Assembly (NCBI RefSeq): GCF_003284935.1
Contig: NZ_QMEV01000003.1
Location: 122,847-186,846 of the forward strand
Source: Mycobacterium colombiense
GTDB lineage: Bacteria > Actinomycetota > Actinomycetes > Mycobacteriales > Mycobacteriaceae
Direction of reading: 5' to 3'
Length of the DNA: 64,000 bases
Positions within the stretch are counted from its first letter, which is position 1. Every line of letters begins with the position of its first letter. The notes beneath the pieces were generated by a model that saw only the letters and a program-made list of their open reading frames with translations, did no database searches and was not told where the DNA came from. Shown piece after piece: positions 45,344 through 53,689 of this stretch. Made by a program: the position numbers and the translations under genes.

Positions 45344-45370
45344 ACGGCTACTACGCACAGTAGTAGCCGT
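45344..45370. promoter_or_regulatory. Perfect 27-bp palindrome (operator candidate)
   Basis: ACGGCTACTAC, GCACA, GTAGTAGCCGT has two perfect 11-base arms around a 5-base centre, just upstream of the membrane protein start at 45327. Length, symmetry and position fit an operator for a TetR/GntR-type repressor that would block the promoter. A hairpin role in the leader is the alternative. Confidence 0.6.
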
Positions 45371-45507
45371 GGAGGCGCAAGTAAATACCCTCAACCAAAA
45401 GTCGAGGGCTCGGTGAGGGTGGGGTGATAAGCCCTTTAATTCGAAAGTTCCGCGATGCCTTTTCGCACCCGGATGGGCGCCGGGGTCACCACAATTCGTG
45501 GCGAAAT

Positions 45508-45711
45508 TCAGGCTGGAGTGTTGCCGCTCGAGTAGAGCTTGAAGTTGCGGACCAGCGGAACGACCGGGTTGCCCGCCGCGGCGCGCTGGCGCGCGCGAAA
45601 TGAGGGGTGGCGGCGCATTGCTTCGTTGCGTTCGCGTTCGCGACGCTGAGCGGCGGCCCACGCAGGATGGGACTGAAGGAAAATAACCGTGCCTTCTGGT
45701 GTATTCGCCAC
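45508..45711 (-). CDS. Small basic protein of unknown function
   Basis: 67 residues: VANTPEGTVIFLQSHPAWAA, then AQRRERERNEAMRRHPSFRA and a hydrophobic end. Strongly basic in the middle, no membrane segment, no known family. It is called because GAGGAGTGAC lies 5 bases before the GTG, a clear ribosome site, and its third-position GC is gene-like in the second half. The 180 bases downstream to the palindrome at 45344 and the 227 bases upstream to 45969 hold nothing I can support. Confidence 0.5.
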   Translation of the reverse strand: MANTPEGTVIFLQSHPAWAAAQRRERERNEAMRRHPSFRARQRAAAGNPVVPLVRNFKLYSSGNTPA

Positions 45712-45968
45712 GATCGTCACTCCTCTCAGTACCACCCGCAAAAGCTACAACAGTGTGGTTATCGGATCGTGATTCCAGAATGCCCGCCGAATCCTGAGAC
45801 CAAACCATCCGCCAAGATGAGAATTGGCCATGAATTTGCGAGTGTAATCCGTTGCCACTGCCGTGCGGTCGTCCACGCTGGTCCGACCGCAATCAGGACG
45901 ATAGCGACGGGCACCGACAGAATTCCGTTTCAACCCCGTACCCGGTTGGCTGCTAGGGTCCCTTGCTT

Positions 45969-46817
45969 ATGCCGGAGATGGACCGCCGCCGCATGATTTT
46001 GACCACCGGGATCGGGGTGCTGGCAGCCACGCTGCCCGCCTCGAAGGCTTGGGCGTACCCGCCCTGCCAGAGCGAGCCCGCCGGCCGAATACCGCCGCCC
46101 GCCGCGCCGAGCGGCCAATCCGGGAACTACATCTTCTCGGACGAATTCGATGGTCCGGCGGGCTCGGCCCCCGACGCGTCGAAATGGGCGGTGGCCAAAG
46201 CCCGCGAGACGATCAAGGACCCGACCTATTGGGAGCTGCCCGAGCACATCGGGCAGTACCGCGACGACCGCCGCAACGTGTTCGTCGACGGCAATTCCAA
46301 CCTGGTGCTGCGCGCCGCCAAGGATGGGCCCACCTACTACAGCGGCAAGGTGCAGAGCCTGTGGCGCGGCGGCGTCGGCCACACCTGGGAAGCCCGGATC
46401 AAACTGAACTGCCTGACCCCGGGGGCCTGGCCCGCGTACTGGCTCGGCAATGACGATCAGGGCGAGATCGACGTCATGGAGTGGTACGGCAACGGCAAGT
46501 GGCCCTCGGCGACCACCGTCCATGCCAAGGCCAACGGCGGCGAATGGAAGACCCACAACATCGCGGTGGACAGCGCCTGGCACACCTGGCGCACCCAGTG
46601 GGACGCCTCAGGCATCCGCTTCTGGAAGGACTACACCGACGGCGCCGCGCCCTACTTCGACGTGCCGGCGAGCTCGCTGCCCGACTGGCCGTTCAACGGG
46701 GCCGGATACACGGTCTATCCGGTGTTCAACCTCGCGGTCGCCGGTTCGGGGGGCGAAGACCCGGGCCCGGGCAGTTATCCCGCCGACATGCTCGTCGACT
46801 GGATCAGGGTCTGGTAG
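45969..46817 (+). CDS. Secreted glycoside hydrolase family 16 (endo-beta-1,3-glucanase-like)
   Basis: 282 residues. The Tat-like signal MDRRRMILTTGIGVLAATLP is followed by a GH16 beta-jelly-roll. DEFDGPAGSAPDASKWAV opens it. The catalytic pair lies in QGEIDVMEWYGNG (ExDxxE, nucleophile and acid/base). The fold closes with PVFNLAVAGSGGEDPG and MLVDWIRVW. It is close, by memory, to Rv0315 of M. tuberculosis, described as a beta-1,3-glucanase-like antigen. It may act on environmental or host glucan. The MPEM start or the later MDRRRM start are both possible. Confidence 0.9.
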   Translation: MPEMDRRRMILTTGIGVLAATLPASKAWAYPPCQSEPAGRIPPPAAPSGQSGNYIFSDEFDGPAGSAPDASKWAVAKARETIKDPTYWELPEHIGQYRDDRRNVFVDGNSNLVLRAAKDGPTYYSGKVQSLWRGGVGHTWEARIKLNCLTPGAWPAYWLGNDDQGEIDVMEWYGNGKWPSATTVHAKANGGEWKTHNIAVDSAWHTWRTQWDASGIRFWKDYTDGAAPYFDVPASSLPDWPFNGAGYTVYPVFNLAVAGSGGEDPGPGSYPADMLVDWIRVW

Positions 46818-46827
46818 GCGGCTCGCC

Positions 46828-47670
46828 TCAATGCGTCAGCAGCGCGACCGCGGTCGTGGGCCTGCCGCCCGGGCGGCGCAAATCCGTCCGCTGCCAGGTC
46901 AGCGGGCGCATCCATAGCGGTAGGCGGTGGAACCGTTTCGCGGCCACCAGCAACGATTCCGCTTCGACGGCTCGCCAGCCCAGGTCTTCGAAAAAGGCCA
47001 GCCCGTTTTCGGGCGCGAACCTGAAGGGTGCGTTTTCCGAAATCCCGGCGACGTTCTTGTTGATCCGCTCCCTGAGGCCGGGAAAGGCGAAATCGATCAT
47101 CCACCAGGCGACCTCGGGTCGCTTGATCGCCCCCGACAGCGCAGCGACGTCGGAGGCTTCCAGATACATCGACAGCCCCTCGGTCAGCACGAAGGCCTTC
47201 GTTGCGCCGGCCAGCGCTTCGTTGAAGAAGGCGTCTCGGGCCGACGGGTCGGCGAGGTCGACCGCTGTGCGGTTGAGCCGGCAGCGCGGCGTCTGATCGG
47301 CCAGCAGCTGCGTCTTTTCGGCGAGCAGCTTGGGTAGATCGGCCTCAACCCAGGTGAGATCGGGCGGGAGGTCCAGGCGATAGGGCCGGGTGTCCAGGCC
47401 GGCGGCTAGATTCAGGACGCGGTCACAGCCGTGCGCGAGCGCGTCGGCGATGGCGTCATCGATGAGCTTGGTGCGCGCGACCAACCACCAACCGCTGCGG
47501 TCCGCCCACCGAACGTGGTCGACGATCGCGCGGCCCTGCTCGCCCGCGAGGCGTTCGGCCAGCGGGTCGCAAAACAGCGCATCGGGGCGGGCCGATTCGG
47601 TTGCCCGGTGTAGTGCCGTCCACCGGGCGGTATCGGAGACATGGGTGATCGTGTGCCCTGGACCAGACAT
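46828..47670 (-). CDS. TIGR00027-like SAM methyltransferase
   Basis: 280 residues. ARWTALHRATESARPDALFC, then LNLAAGLDTRPYRLDLPPDL (SAM-binding), WVEADLPKLLAEK, and KAFVLTEGLSMYLE are the leucine-carboxyl-methyltransferase-like motifs. A shorter N-terminus than the protein at 9252 and the C-terminal Arg/Pro tail suggest a different sub-branch. The substrate is unknown. It converges on the GH16 gene with 10 bases between stops. Confidence 0.85.
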   Translation of the reverse strand: MSGPGHTITHVSDTARWTALHRATESARPDALFCDPLAERLAGEQGRAIVDHVRWADRSGWWLVARTKLIDDAIADALAHGCDRVLNLAAGLDTRPYRLDLPPDLTWVEADLPKLLAEKTQLLADQTPRCRLNRTAVDLADPSARDAFFNEALAGATKAFVLTEGLSMYLEASDVAALSGAIKRPEVAWWMIDFAFPGLRERINKNVAGISENAPFRFAPENGLAFFEDLGWRAVEAESLLVAAKRFHRLPLWMRPLTWQRTDLRRPGGRPTTAVALLTH

Positions 47671-47700
47671 ACGTTGCGTTATAGCAGTACCGGCGCCGTG

Positions 47701-48387
47701 CTACTGGCCCGCCCTGCCTCCCGCGAACCACGCGGCGGTCACGGCTCGGGTCGCGGGCGGTGGCAGGACGGCGTCCGGCGCGCCGAGGCGTCCGACTTTG
47801 ACGGTCCACGCCGCCGACGAGCGATCGATGCAGGACCCGGCGCCCTGGCTGGGCAGCCACAACACGGCGAGGTCACTGCCCGCGCCGCCGCATCCGTAGA
47901 CGCCGACGTACCCGTCGGCGCGCCCACCCCACGCGCCACCGTTGCGCAGCAGGCAGCGGGTGCCGTCGTCGAGGGTCAGGGCGAACGGGTCCGGGTCGGC
48001 GGTCGCGTGCACGGGCGGAAGGTTGCCGTCGAACGTCACCCGGTGCATCTGCATGTCCCACGGATTGTCCACGCACAGAAGCGATCCCGGCGTGGACGGC
48101 CAGCACGTGCCGGCTCCGGCCGCGCTCGGCGAGCAGTAGTACACGTTGTCGGCCACCGCCGACGGCGACGGCTGCGAACACTCGCTCGCCTGGCCGACGG
48201 TGCCCGGTCCGGACGCCACGTGGTAGCCGTTGATCGCTTCGCCGCCCGGCCCGACGGCCATCACCGTGATCGACTGGGTGGCCGGCGGATCCGCGGCCGC
48301 CGGACCGGCCGCCAATGTCGACCCGGTTGGCGGCACGGCCAGCGCGGCGACGGCGAGGACCCGGAGCATGCAGCGCATCACGTTCAT
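47701..48387 (-). CDS. Secreted Cys-containing protein of unknown function
   Basis: 228 residues with a signal peptide (about 1-31, AAGPAAA-DP). The mature part has at least eight Cys (ASECSQ, VYYCSP, AGTCWP, SLLCVD, TRCLLR, VYGCGG, GSCIDR), enough for several disulfides. It is Gly/Ala/Pro-rich with short strands (VTVMAVGPGGEAINGYHVAS). It may be a beta-trefoil or beta-sandwich binding protein. I do not recognise it. The start is ATG 48387 or ATG 48378. It lies 30 bases upstream of the methyltransferase on the same strand, so the two may be co-transcribed. Confidence 0.7.
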   Translation of the reverse strand: MNVMRCMLRVLAVAALAVPPTGSTLAAGPAAADPPATQSITVMAVGPGGEAINGYHVASGPGTVGQASECSQPSPSAVADNVYYCSPSAAGAGTCWPSTPGSLLCVDNPWDMQMHRVTFDGNLPPVHATADPDPFALTLDDGTRCLLRNGGAWGGRADGYVGVYGCGGAGSDLAVLWLPSQGAGSCIDRSSAAWTVKVGRLGAPDAVLPPPATRAVTAAWFAGGRAGQ

Positions 48388-48554
48388 CGAGCCAACCCTT
48401 CGTCAGGCCCCCTTCTGCAGGGTAGGACGCGCCTGCATTCGTCGGGCCGGTTTGGGCGGTGTCGCGTGATTGGGATCGGTAGCCGCCGGGCGCGGCTGTA
48501 CTTGCTGCCATGACGCCGCCAAGGAGGCGGCGCCCCAGGAAAGGAAGACGGCAA

Positions 48555-48809
48555 ATGAACATCGTGCCGAGCAGCATCCAAGAGCAGATCAACCGTGTCG
48601 ATCGGCAGCGCAGCCTGTACATCGGGATCAGCACCGGCCTGCTTGCGCTCTGGAGCGTTTACCGACTGATCTGGATGCTCTACCTCGGAATGACTTTCGG
48701 CTGGTTTTTCGGCGCGATGGCTTTCCAGGTGGTGCTGTGGGGCGTGATCGGCACGGCCGCCGCGGCGGCCTCCATCGGATTCCTCACCCGCTACAACAAG
48801 GAATCTTGA
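48555..48809 (+). CDS. Small two-helix membrane protein
   Basis: 84 residues: a charged N-terminal helix (SIQEQINRVDRQRSLYIGIS), then two membrane helices (LLALWSVYRLIWMLYLGMTF and FQVVLWGVIGTAAAAASIGF) and a short basic C-terminus. No family known to me. AAGGAAGACGGC precedes the ATG. It is divergent from the secreted Cys-rich gene and is followed by a terminator-like hairpin. Confidence 0.7.
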   Translation: MNIVPSSIQEQINRVDRQRSLYIGISTGLLALWSVYRLIWMLYLGMTFGWFFGAMAFQVVLWGVIGTAAAAASIGFLTRYNKES

Positions 48810-48832
48810 CTCGTCTGACGGCCGTCGGAGAG

Positions 48833-48859
48833 GTCCCGGACCTGACGAGGGTCCGGGAC
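48833..48859. terminator. Hairpin terminator between convergent genes
   Basis: GTCCCGGACC, loop TGACGAG, GGTCCGGGAC, followed by TTTCC: a perfect 10-base-pair stem between the small membrane-protein gene and the aldehyde dehydrogenase on the other strand. Confidence 0.75.
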
Positions 48860-48893
48860 TTTCCGTTGTGCCGCAACGGTTTAGGGCAACGGG

Positions 48894-50348
48894 TTAGAGC
48901 TGAGCCCAGACCGACTTCGTCTTCAGGTAGATCTCGAGGCCCTCTTTGCCGAACTCGTGACCCCAGCCGGACTGCTTGTAGCCGCCGAACGGCACATCGT
49001 GGTCGAACACCAACTGGCAGTTGACCTGAACGCTGCCGGCCTGGAGTCGCCGCATGATCCGGTGGGCCCGACCGAGGTTCTCCGTCCATGCGGTGGCCGC
49101 CAGGCCGTAGGTGGTGTCGTTGGCCAACGCCACGGCCTCGTCTTCGTCGTCGAACGGCAGGATGGTGACCACCGGACCGAAGATCTCCTGCTGGTAGAGC
49201 CGCATGCTGGTGTCGACGTTGGTGAGCACCGTCGGGTGGACGAAGTAGCCCTTGCGGTCCAACCGGTGGCCCCCGGTGACCACCTCGACGCCGTCCTTCT
49301 TGCCTTCGTCGATGAAGCCCATGACGCGGTTCAGCTGCTTCTGGCTGATCAGCGGCCCGCTGACGCAGCCCTCCTCGCTGGGGGCGCCCAACTTGAACGA
49401 ATTCGCCATCATCGCAATGCCTTCCACGACCCGGTCGTAGACACCGCGCTGGGCGAAGATGCGCGACCCGCACACGCAGCCCTGGCCGGAGTGCACGAAG
49501 ATGCCCAGCGACGCCATCATGATGGCGTTGTCCAGGTTGGCGTCGTCGAAGATCAGCACCGGCGATTTCCCACCTAGTTCCAGCGTGACCTTCTTCAGGT
49601 TGCCGGCCGAGGCCCGCACGATCTCCTTGCCGACCTCGGTCGAGCCGGTGAAGGCCACCTTCTGGACGTCGGGGTGCGCGGTGATCGCGGCGCCGGCGGT
49701 GTGGCCGTATCCGGTCAGCAGGTTGACCACACCCTCGGGCACGCCGGCCTCGTGGATCAGCCGGTCCAACAGCAGGGCCGACAGCGGAGTCTCCTCGGCC
49801 GGCTTGACCAGCAGGCTGCCGCCCGCGGCCAGGGCCGGCGCCAGCTTCGCGCTGGCGTTGAAGATGGGGCCGTTCCACGGGAAGATCAGGCCCACAACGC
49901 TGTACGGCTCTTTGAGGGTGTAGGCGTGCATGTTGACGTAGTTGTCCGTCGCGATGCCGTCGGTTTTCACGTCGTAGGCGACGCCGTTGATCTTCGAACA
50001 CCAACCGGCGTAATAGCGGAAGAACTCCGAGCAGGTCGACATCTGCAATTGGGCCTGCAGCAGCGGCATGCCGGTGTTGAGCGAGTCCAGTTGGGCGAAC
50101 TCCTCGGCGTGCTCGTCGATCAGCTCCCCGATGCGCCACAAGATCTTGGCGCGCTCGCGGCCGGGAAGCTCCGCCCAGACCCCCGACTCGAAGGTCTCCT
50201 TCGCCTTCGCCGCGGCGTCGTTGACCGCTTCCTGCCCGCAATCGGTGAATTCGGTGATCGTCTCCTCGGTCGCGGGATCGATAACCGCGATGACGTCACC
50301 CGCGCCGGGGCGCTTGCGAAGGTCGTCCAATACCGCCTGCACCGTCAT
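48894..50348 (-). CDS. NAD-dependent aldehyde dehydrogenase (paralogue)
   Basis: 484 residues, a paralogue of the enzyme at 5406-6863. Shared marks are MTVQAVLDDLRKRPGAGDVI, IFPWNGPIFNASAKL, FTGSTEVGKEIV, VTLELGGKSPVLIFDD, the catalytic Cys region HSGQGCVCGSR (QG in place of QA), and PFGGYKQSGWGHEFG. AAAGGGATCAG before the ATG gives a good start. A 20-bp inverted repeat lies 54-73 bases upstream. Both copies probably act on hydrophobic aldehydes from lipid or sterol breakdown. The two differ in regulation sites, which points to different inducers. Confidence 0.92.
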   Translation of the reverse strand: MTVQAVLDDLRKRPGAGDVIAVIDPATEETITEFTDCGQEAVNDAAAKAKETFESGVWAELPGRERAKILWRIGELIDEHAEEFAQLDSLNTGMPLLQAQLQMSTCSEFFRYYAGWCSKINGVAYDVKTDGIATDNYVNMHAYTLKEPYSVVGLIFPWNGPIFNASAKLAPALAAGGSLLVKPAEETPLSALLLDRLIHEAGVPEGVVNLLTGYGHTAGAAITAHPDVQKVAFTGSTEVGKEIVRASAGNLKKVTLELGGKSPVLIFDDANLDNAIMMASLGIFVHSGQGCVCGSRIFAQRGVYDRVVEGIAMMANSFKLGAPSEEGCVSGPLISQKQLNRVMGFIDEGKKDGVEVVTGGHRLDRKGYFVHPTVLTNVDTSMRLYQQEIFGPVVTILPFDDEDEAVALANDTTYGLAATAWTENLGRAHRIMRRLQAGSVQVNCQLVFDHDVPFGGYKQSGWGHEFGKEGLEIYLKTKSVWAQL

Positions 50349-50401
50349 CTGATCCCTTTCGCCCTGCCAGTCGTGGCGCCCCGGCGCCCCATGCGCTCGA
50401 G

Positions 50402-50421
50402 TGCTGAGCACTTGCTTAGCA
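50402..50421. promoter_or_regulatory. 20-bp inverted repeat upstream of aldehyde dehydrogenase
   Basis: TGCTGAGCA, CT, TGCTTAGCA: nine-base arms with one mismatch. It lies 54 bases before the gene start and overlaps the expected promoter, fitting a TetR-type operator. The neighbouring GAGTGC/GCACTC pair (50399 and 50426) is weaker. Confidence 0.55.
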
Positions 50422-50461
50422 TTGTGCACTCGGCTGGTCAAGCATCCGCAGCCGGGTGGGC

Positions 50462-50872
50462 TCAGCGCGATTGTTGGATGCGGATGAGATTTCCCGCGGG
50501 ATCGCGGACGGCGCAGTCGCGCAGCCCGTACGGCTGGTCGGTGGGTTCTTGGACGATGTCGACGTCGCAGGACTGCAGCCGTTCGAAGGTGCCGTCGAGG
50601 TCCTTGGTGGCCAGCAGCAGTGTGGCGTAGCTGCCCTTGGCCATCATCTCGGCGATGGTGCGGCGCTCGTCGTCGGTGAGACCCGGGTTGGCCGCGGGCG
50701 GGTTCAAGACGATGGACGTGTCCGGCCGGTTCGGCGGACCGACCGTGATCCATCGCATCGTGCCCTTGCCGACGTCGAGCCGAACTTCGAACCCGAGGAC
50801 GTCGCGATAGAAGGCCAGCGATGACTCCGGATCCGCATGGGGAAGGAAACTCGAGTGAATGGTGATGGTCAT
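50462..50872 (-). CDS. VOC (glyoxalase/bleomycin-resistance) family protein
   Basis: 136 residues. IHSSFLPHADPESSLAFYRD, LGFEVRLDVGKGTMRWITV, and the final QPYGLRDCAVRDPAGNLIRI are the beta-alpha-beta-beta-beta VOC modules. The usual metal ligands are only partly obvious (His5, Glu28, Asp/Glu in the repeat), so metal binding is likely but not certain. The pair with an AraC regulator four bases upstream is a common arrangement, where the VOC protein is usually a small-molecule binding or detoxifying enzyme controlled by that regulator. Confidence 0.85.
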   Translation of the reverse strand: MTITIHSSFLPHADPESSLAFYRDVLGFEVRLDVGKGTMRWITVGPPNRPDTSIVLNPPAANPGLTDDERRTIAEMMAKGSYATLLLATKDLDGTFERLQSCDVDIVQEPTDQPYGLRDCAVRDPAGNLIRIQQSR

Positions 50873-50876
50873 GCGG

Positions 50877-51329
50877 TCAGGTTAGGTGCGGTCCGATGGC
50901 GGCCGCTTCTCGATTCCTGATCGGTCTCGCCACCTGCTTGACCAAGCACGGCGGCATGCCCGCCAGCGCGTCAGCCGACCGACGGCGATAGGCGCTGGGC
51001 GGCACACCGACCAATTCGGTAAATCGGGTGCTGAAGGTGCCTAACGACGAGCAACCGACTGCGAAGCAGACCTCGGTGACGCTCAGGTCGCCCCGGCGCA
51101 GCAGCGCCATCGCCCGCTCGATGCGCCGCGTCATCAGATAGGAATACGGCGATTCGCCGTAGGCGCGCCGGAATTCGCGGCTGAGGTGGCCGGCGGACAT
51201 GTGCACCCCGCGCGCGAGCGCCTCGACGTCCAACGGCTGCCTGTAGTCCCTGTCGATGCGGTCACGAACGCGGCGCAACAGGACCAGCGTGCGCAGGCGC
51301 TGCGCCGCGGCCTCCGGTGTGCTGGTCAC
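50877..51329 (-). CDS. AraC-family transcriptional regulator
   Basis: 150 residues, essentially a bare AraC DNA-binding domain: VEALARGVHMSAGHLSREFR, RRIERAMALLRRGDLSVTEV, CFAVGCSSLGTFSTRFTELV, with PPSAYRRR at the end. There is no effector domain, so ligand sensing, if any, must come from a partner. The stop is 4 bases from the start of the VOC gene. GTG 51329 is used; a ribosome site is not clear. Confidence 0.85.
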   Translation of the reverse strand: MTSTPEAAAQRLRTLVLLRRVRDRIDRDYRQPLDVEALARGVHMSAGHLSREFRRAYGESPYSYLMTRRIERAMALLRRGDLSVTEVCFAVGCSSLGTFSTRFTELVGVPPSAYRRRSADALAGMPPCLVKQVARPIRNREAAAIGPHLT

Positions 51330-51382
51330 CCAGGTGATGTTGCCACCCCGACCGGCCAGCCGTCCAAGGGCGCTCCCCCCGC

Positions 51383-51435
51383 GCCCCGCTCAGTGCGGGG
51401 CCGGGCTTGATTCGCGGGGGCAATACCGTTGCCCC
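51383..51435. terminator. Tandem hairpins downstream of epimerase gene
   Basis: Two stems lie just past the epimerase stop on the minus strand: GGGGCAA/TTGCCCC (51417-51435) and GCCCCGC/GCGGGGC (51383-51401). Neither has a long U tract, as is common in mycobacteria. They also lie upstream of the AraC gene, so an effect on its leader is possible. Confidence 0.55.
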
Positions 51436-51443
51436 GCAACCGG

Positions 51444-52346
51444 TTAGACGCCGATCAGCTCCGGGTGGAACTTGGCCGCCATGCGACGCAATCCGTCGCG
51501 CCAGTCGACCGAGGTGCCGCCGATGAGCTCGTGCATGCGGTCGATGGTGGTGGGATTGCCGCGTAACGCTTGCTCGCTCGGCTCGAAGACCGGTTCAGCG
51601 CCGACGAGTGATCCGAGGTAGCCGCACCACTCCTGCAAGCTGACGGTCTGCTCCCCGCACCAGTTGACCGTGGTCGCCGGGACCGACGCGACCTCGAGCA
51701 GTTTGGGGATGGTGGCGATGATGTCGTCCTCGTGAATCGGGTTGTAGCGCGCGGGTTCACCGGGTGGGACGGGAATCGGGATGCCGCCCAGCATCATCTC
51801 CATGTGGTAGAACGGCCAACCGCCGTTGTCGCCGTAGGGAACGTTGAGCCGCGCGATCGTGGTGGGCAGGCCGAGAACACGGGCCGTCGAGCGGGCCACC
51901 ACTTCGCCGGCGATCTTGGAAATGGAATACGTGGGAAAGAGCGGCTTGTGGTTGTCGCCCAGGGCGGACCGCTCGCTGCGCGGCTCGTCGCCCGGCGGGT
52001 CGTATACGGCCGCCGACGAGCAGTGCAGGAAGGCCTTCGCGTTGCGGCAGTGGGCCATCAGCAGGCCGACCGATTCCGCGTTGGCCGCAAGGTCTTTGTC
52101 CCAGCTTCCGCTCTTGGCCACCGCCAGGTTGAGGACATAGTCGAAATCGGTTGGCAGGCCGGTGAAGTCGCCAGCCGCCAGATCCACTTTCTCGCAACGG
52201 ATCCCGGCCTTCTCGAGGCCTTCGCGCGCCGCGGGGTCGGTGAAACGGGCGATCCCCCAGACCTCGTTGTCGCCGGCAAGCGCCCGGGCGAGGGGGGTGG
52301 CGATTTGACCGGTCGGACCGGTGATCAGGATTTTTGCACCGCGCAT
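51444..52346 (-). CDS. NAD-dependent epimerase/dehydratase-like oxidoreductase
   Basis: 300-residue extended SDR. KILITGPTGQIATPLARAL is the Rossmann motif. LHCSSAAVYDPPG and the PTYSISKIAGE segment carry the Ser and the Tyr-x3-Lys active site. ARLNVPYGDNG, and HEDDIIATIPKLLEVA are typical of sugar-nucleotide epimerase relatives and also of mycobacterial steroid-type dehydrogenases. The substrate is unknown. The adjacent flavoprotein gene upstream is on the same strand, 81 bases away, so an operon is possible. Confidence 0.85.
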   Translation of the reverse strand: MRGAKILITGPTGQIATPLARALAGDNEVWGIARFTDPAAREGLEKAGIRCEKVDLAAGDFTGLPTDFDYVLNLAVAKSGSWDKDLAANAESVGLLMAHCRNAKAFLHCSSAAVYDPPGDEPRSERSALGDNHKPLFPTYSISKIAGEVVARSTARVLGLPTTIARLNVPYGDNGGWPFYHMEMMLGGIPIPVPPGEPARYNPIHEDDIIATIPKLLEVASVPATTVNWCGEQTVSLQEWCGYLGSLVGAEPVFEPSEQALRGNPTTIDRMHELIGGTSVDWRDGLRRMAAKFHPELIGV

Positions 52347-52427
52347 GCGCGCAATGGTAGCGAAGGCATGATTGCCCGTCCGTCAATCGGTCAACGTTGG
52401 CGAGCCCGGCGCGCAGGCGCCGGCGGC

Positions 52428-53612
52428 CTACAGCCCGGGCTGGTCTTCGATGATGCCCAGCCAGATCTGGGCGACGTCGATGGCGACCTTCTCGCTGATG
52501 AAGGCGTGCTGCGTCCCGGTGTAGATGTCGCGGAAGGCGCGCTCCAACCGGCTGCCCTCGCGGATCGAGCTGGTGCCGGCGACCAGGTGGGCCCATTCGG
52601 CGCAGCCGCGGGCGATGTCGGTGGCGTAGACGGCGGCAACCCGCATGTCGGCCCGAAGCGCCGGAGTCAGTTCCTGCCCCGCCGCCACGGCCGCCTCCGC
52701 GGTGGTGAACGCGTCGAGCACCAACAGCCGCGCCGCGCGCCAGGCCGCGCGGTGATGCGCCAGGCCCTTCTGGAAGGTGGGGCGGCTGGCCAGCGACGCC
52801 ATGTCACTCATCCGGAACTTCGTCGCGGCCAGCTCTTGGACATCGTCGAGCATGCTCTTTGCCACGCCCAGCGCCCACGACGCGTGCCCGGCCGCGGTCA
52901 CCGGCATCAGCCCCATGCGGGTGGCCGGGGACGTCCCGCGATAGGGCTGCCGCACGAACAGTTCGAACGTGCGGCTCTCGGGCACGAATACCTCTGAAGC
53001 GCTGTAGTCGTAGGAACCGGTTCCCTTCAGCCCCTGCACGAACCAGCCGTCGTTGAAGCTGATCTCGTCCCGCGGAATGACGGCGACGCGCATCTCGGGG
53101 AAACCCTCACTGATCCAGCGCATCTCGCCGTCGTCCATCGGCAGGAAGCCGGCGGCAACGTATTCGGCGTGACCGACGCCCGAACCGAAGTTCCACGCGC
53201 CACTCACCCGGTAGCCACCGTCGACGGCGGCGCCCTGCCCATTGGGAAAGAATTGGCCGCCCAGGGTGACTCGGTTGTCGTGCGCGGTGAACACCTCGGC
53301 GAAGCCGTCGTCGGGCAGGTATGCCGCCGCGGCGAACGACGACGGCAGATTGGCGATCCCCACCCAGCCGAATGACCCGTCCTGCCAAGCCATTTCGATC
53401 CAGGTTTCGATCATCTCGGCGAACGACGGCTCGACGCCACCGGCCGCGACCGGGTTGAACGCCGACATCAGCCCACTGGCCCACATCTCATCCACGATCG
53501 CCGGGGTCAGCGTGCGCAGCCGCTCGGATGCGGCGGCTTCGGACTGCACCAGCTCCCGCATACCGCGGGCCAGCGCCACAACCCGGTCTTGCGTGTCGGC
53601 GATCGAGGTCAT
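52428..53612 (-). CDS. Acyl-CoA-dehydrogenase-fold flavoprotein (HsaA-like)
   Basis: 394 residues with the acyl-CoA dehydrogenase / group D monooxygenase fold. LTPAIVDEMWASGLM, QDGSFGWVGIANLPSSF, GGYRVSGAWNFGSGVGHAEY (flavin-site strand), GLKGTGSYDYSASEVFVPE, and a C-terminal helical bundle. The GLKGTGSYD pattern is typical of HsaA/DszC/PigM-type flavin-dependent hydroxylases rather than of true acyl-CoA dehydrogenases, which have a catalytic Glu here not seen. Probably an FMNH2/FADH2-dependent monooxygenase for aromatic or sterol-derived compounds. No partner reductase is nearby. Confidence 0.82.
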   Translation of the reverse strand: MTSIADTQDRVVALARGMRELVQSEAAASERLRTLTPAIVDEMWASGLMSAFNPVAAGGVEPSFAEMIETWIEMAWQDGSFGWVGIANLPSSFAAAAYLPDDGFAEVFTAHDNRVTLGGQFFPNGQGAAVDGGYRVSGAWNFGSGVGHAEYVAAGFLPMDDGEMRWISEGFPEMRVAVIPRDEISFNDGWFVQGLKGTGSYDYSASEVFVPESRTFELFVRQPYRGTSPATRMGLMPVTAAGHASWALGVAKSMLDDVQELAATKFRMSDMASLASRPTFQKGLAHHRAAWRAARLLVLDAFTTAEAAVAAGQELTPALRADMRVAAVYATDIARGCAEWAHLVAGTSSIREGSRLERAFRDIYTGTQHAFISEKVAIDVAQIWLGIIEDQPGL

Positions 53613-53689
53613 GAGGGTGACCGTATCAACCGCTCCGGGCATTGCGAACGAAAATCACCCGTCGCGACACGTCGTTTACGGTGTGGGTT

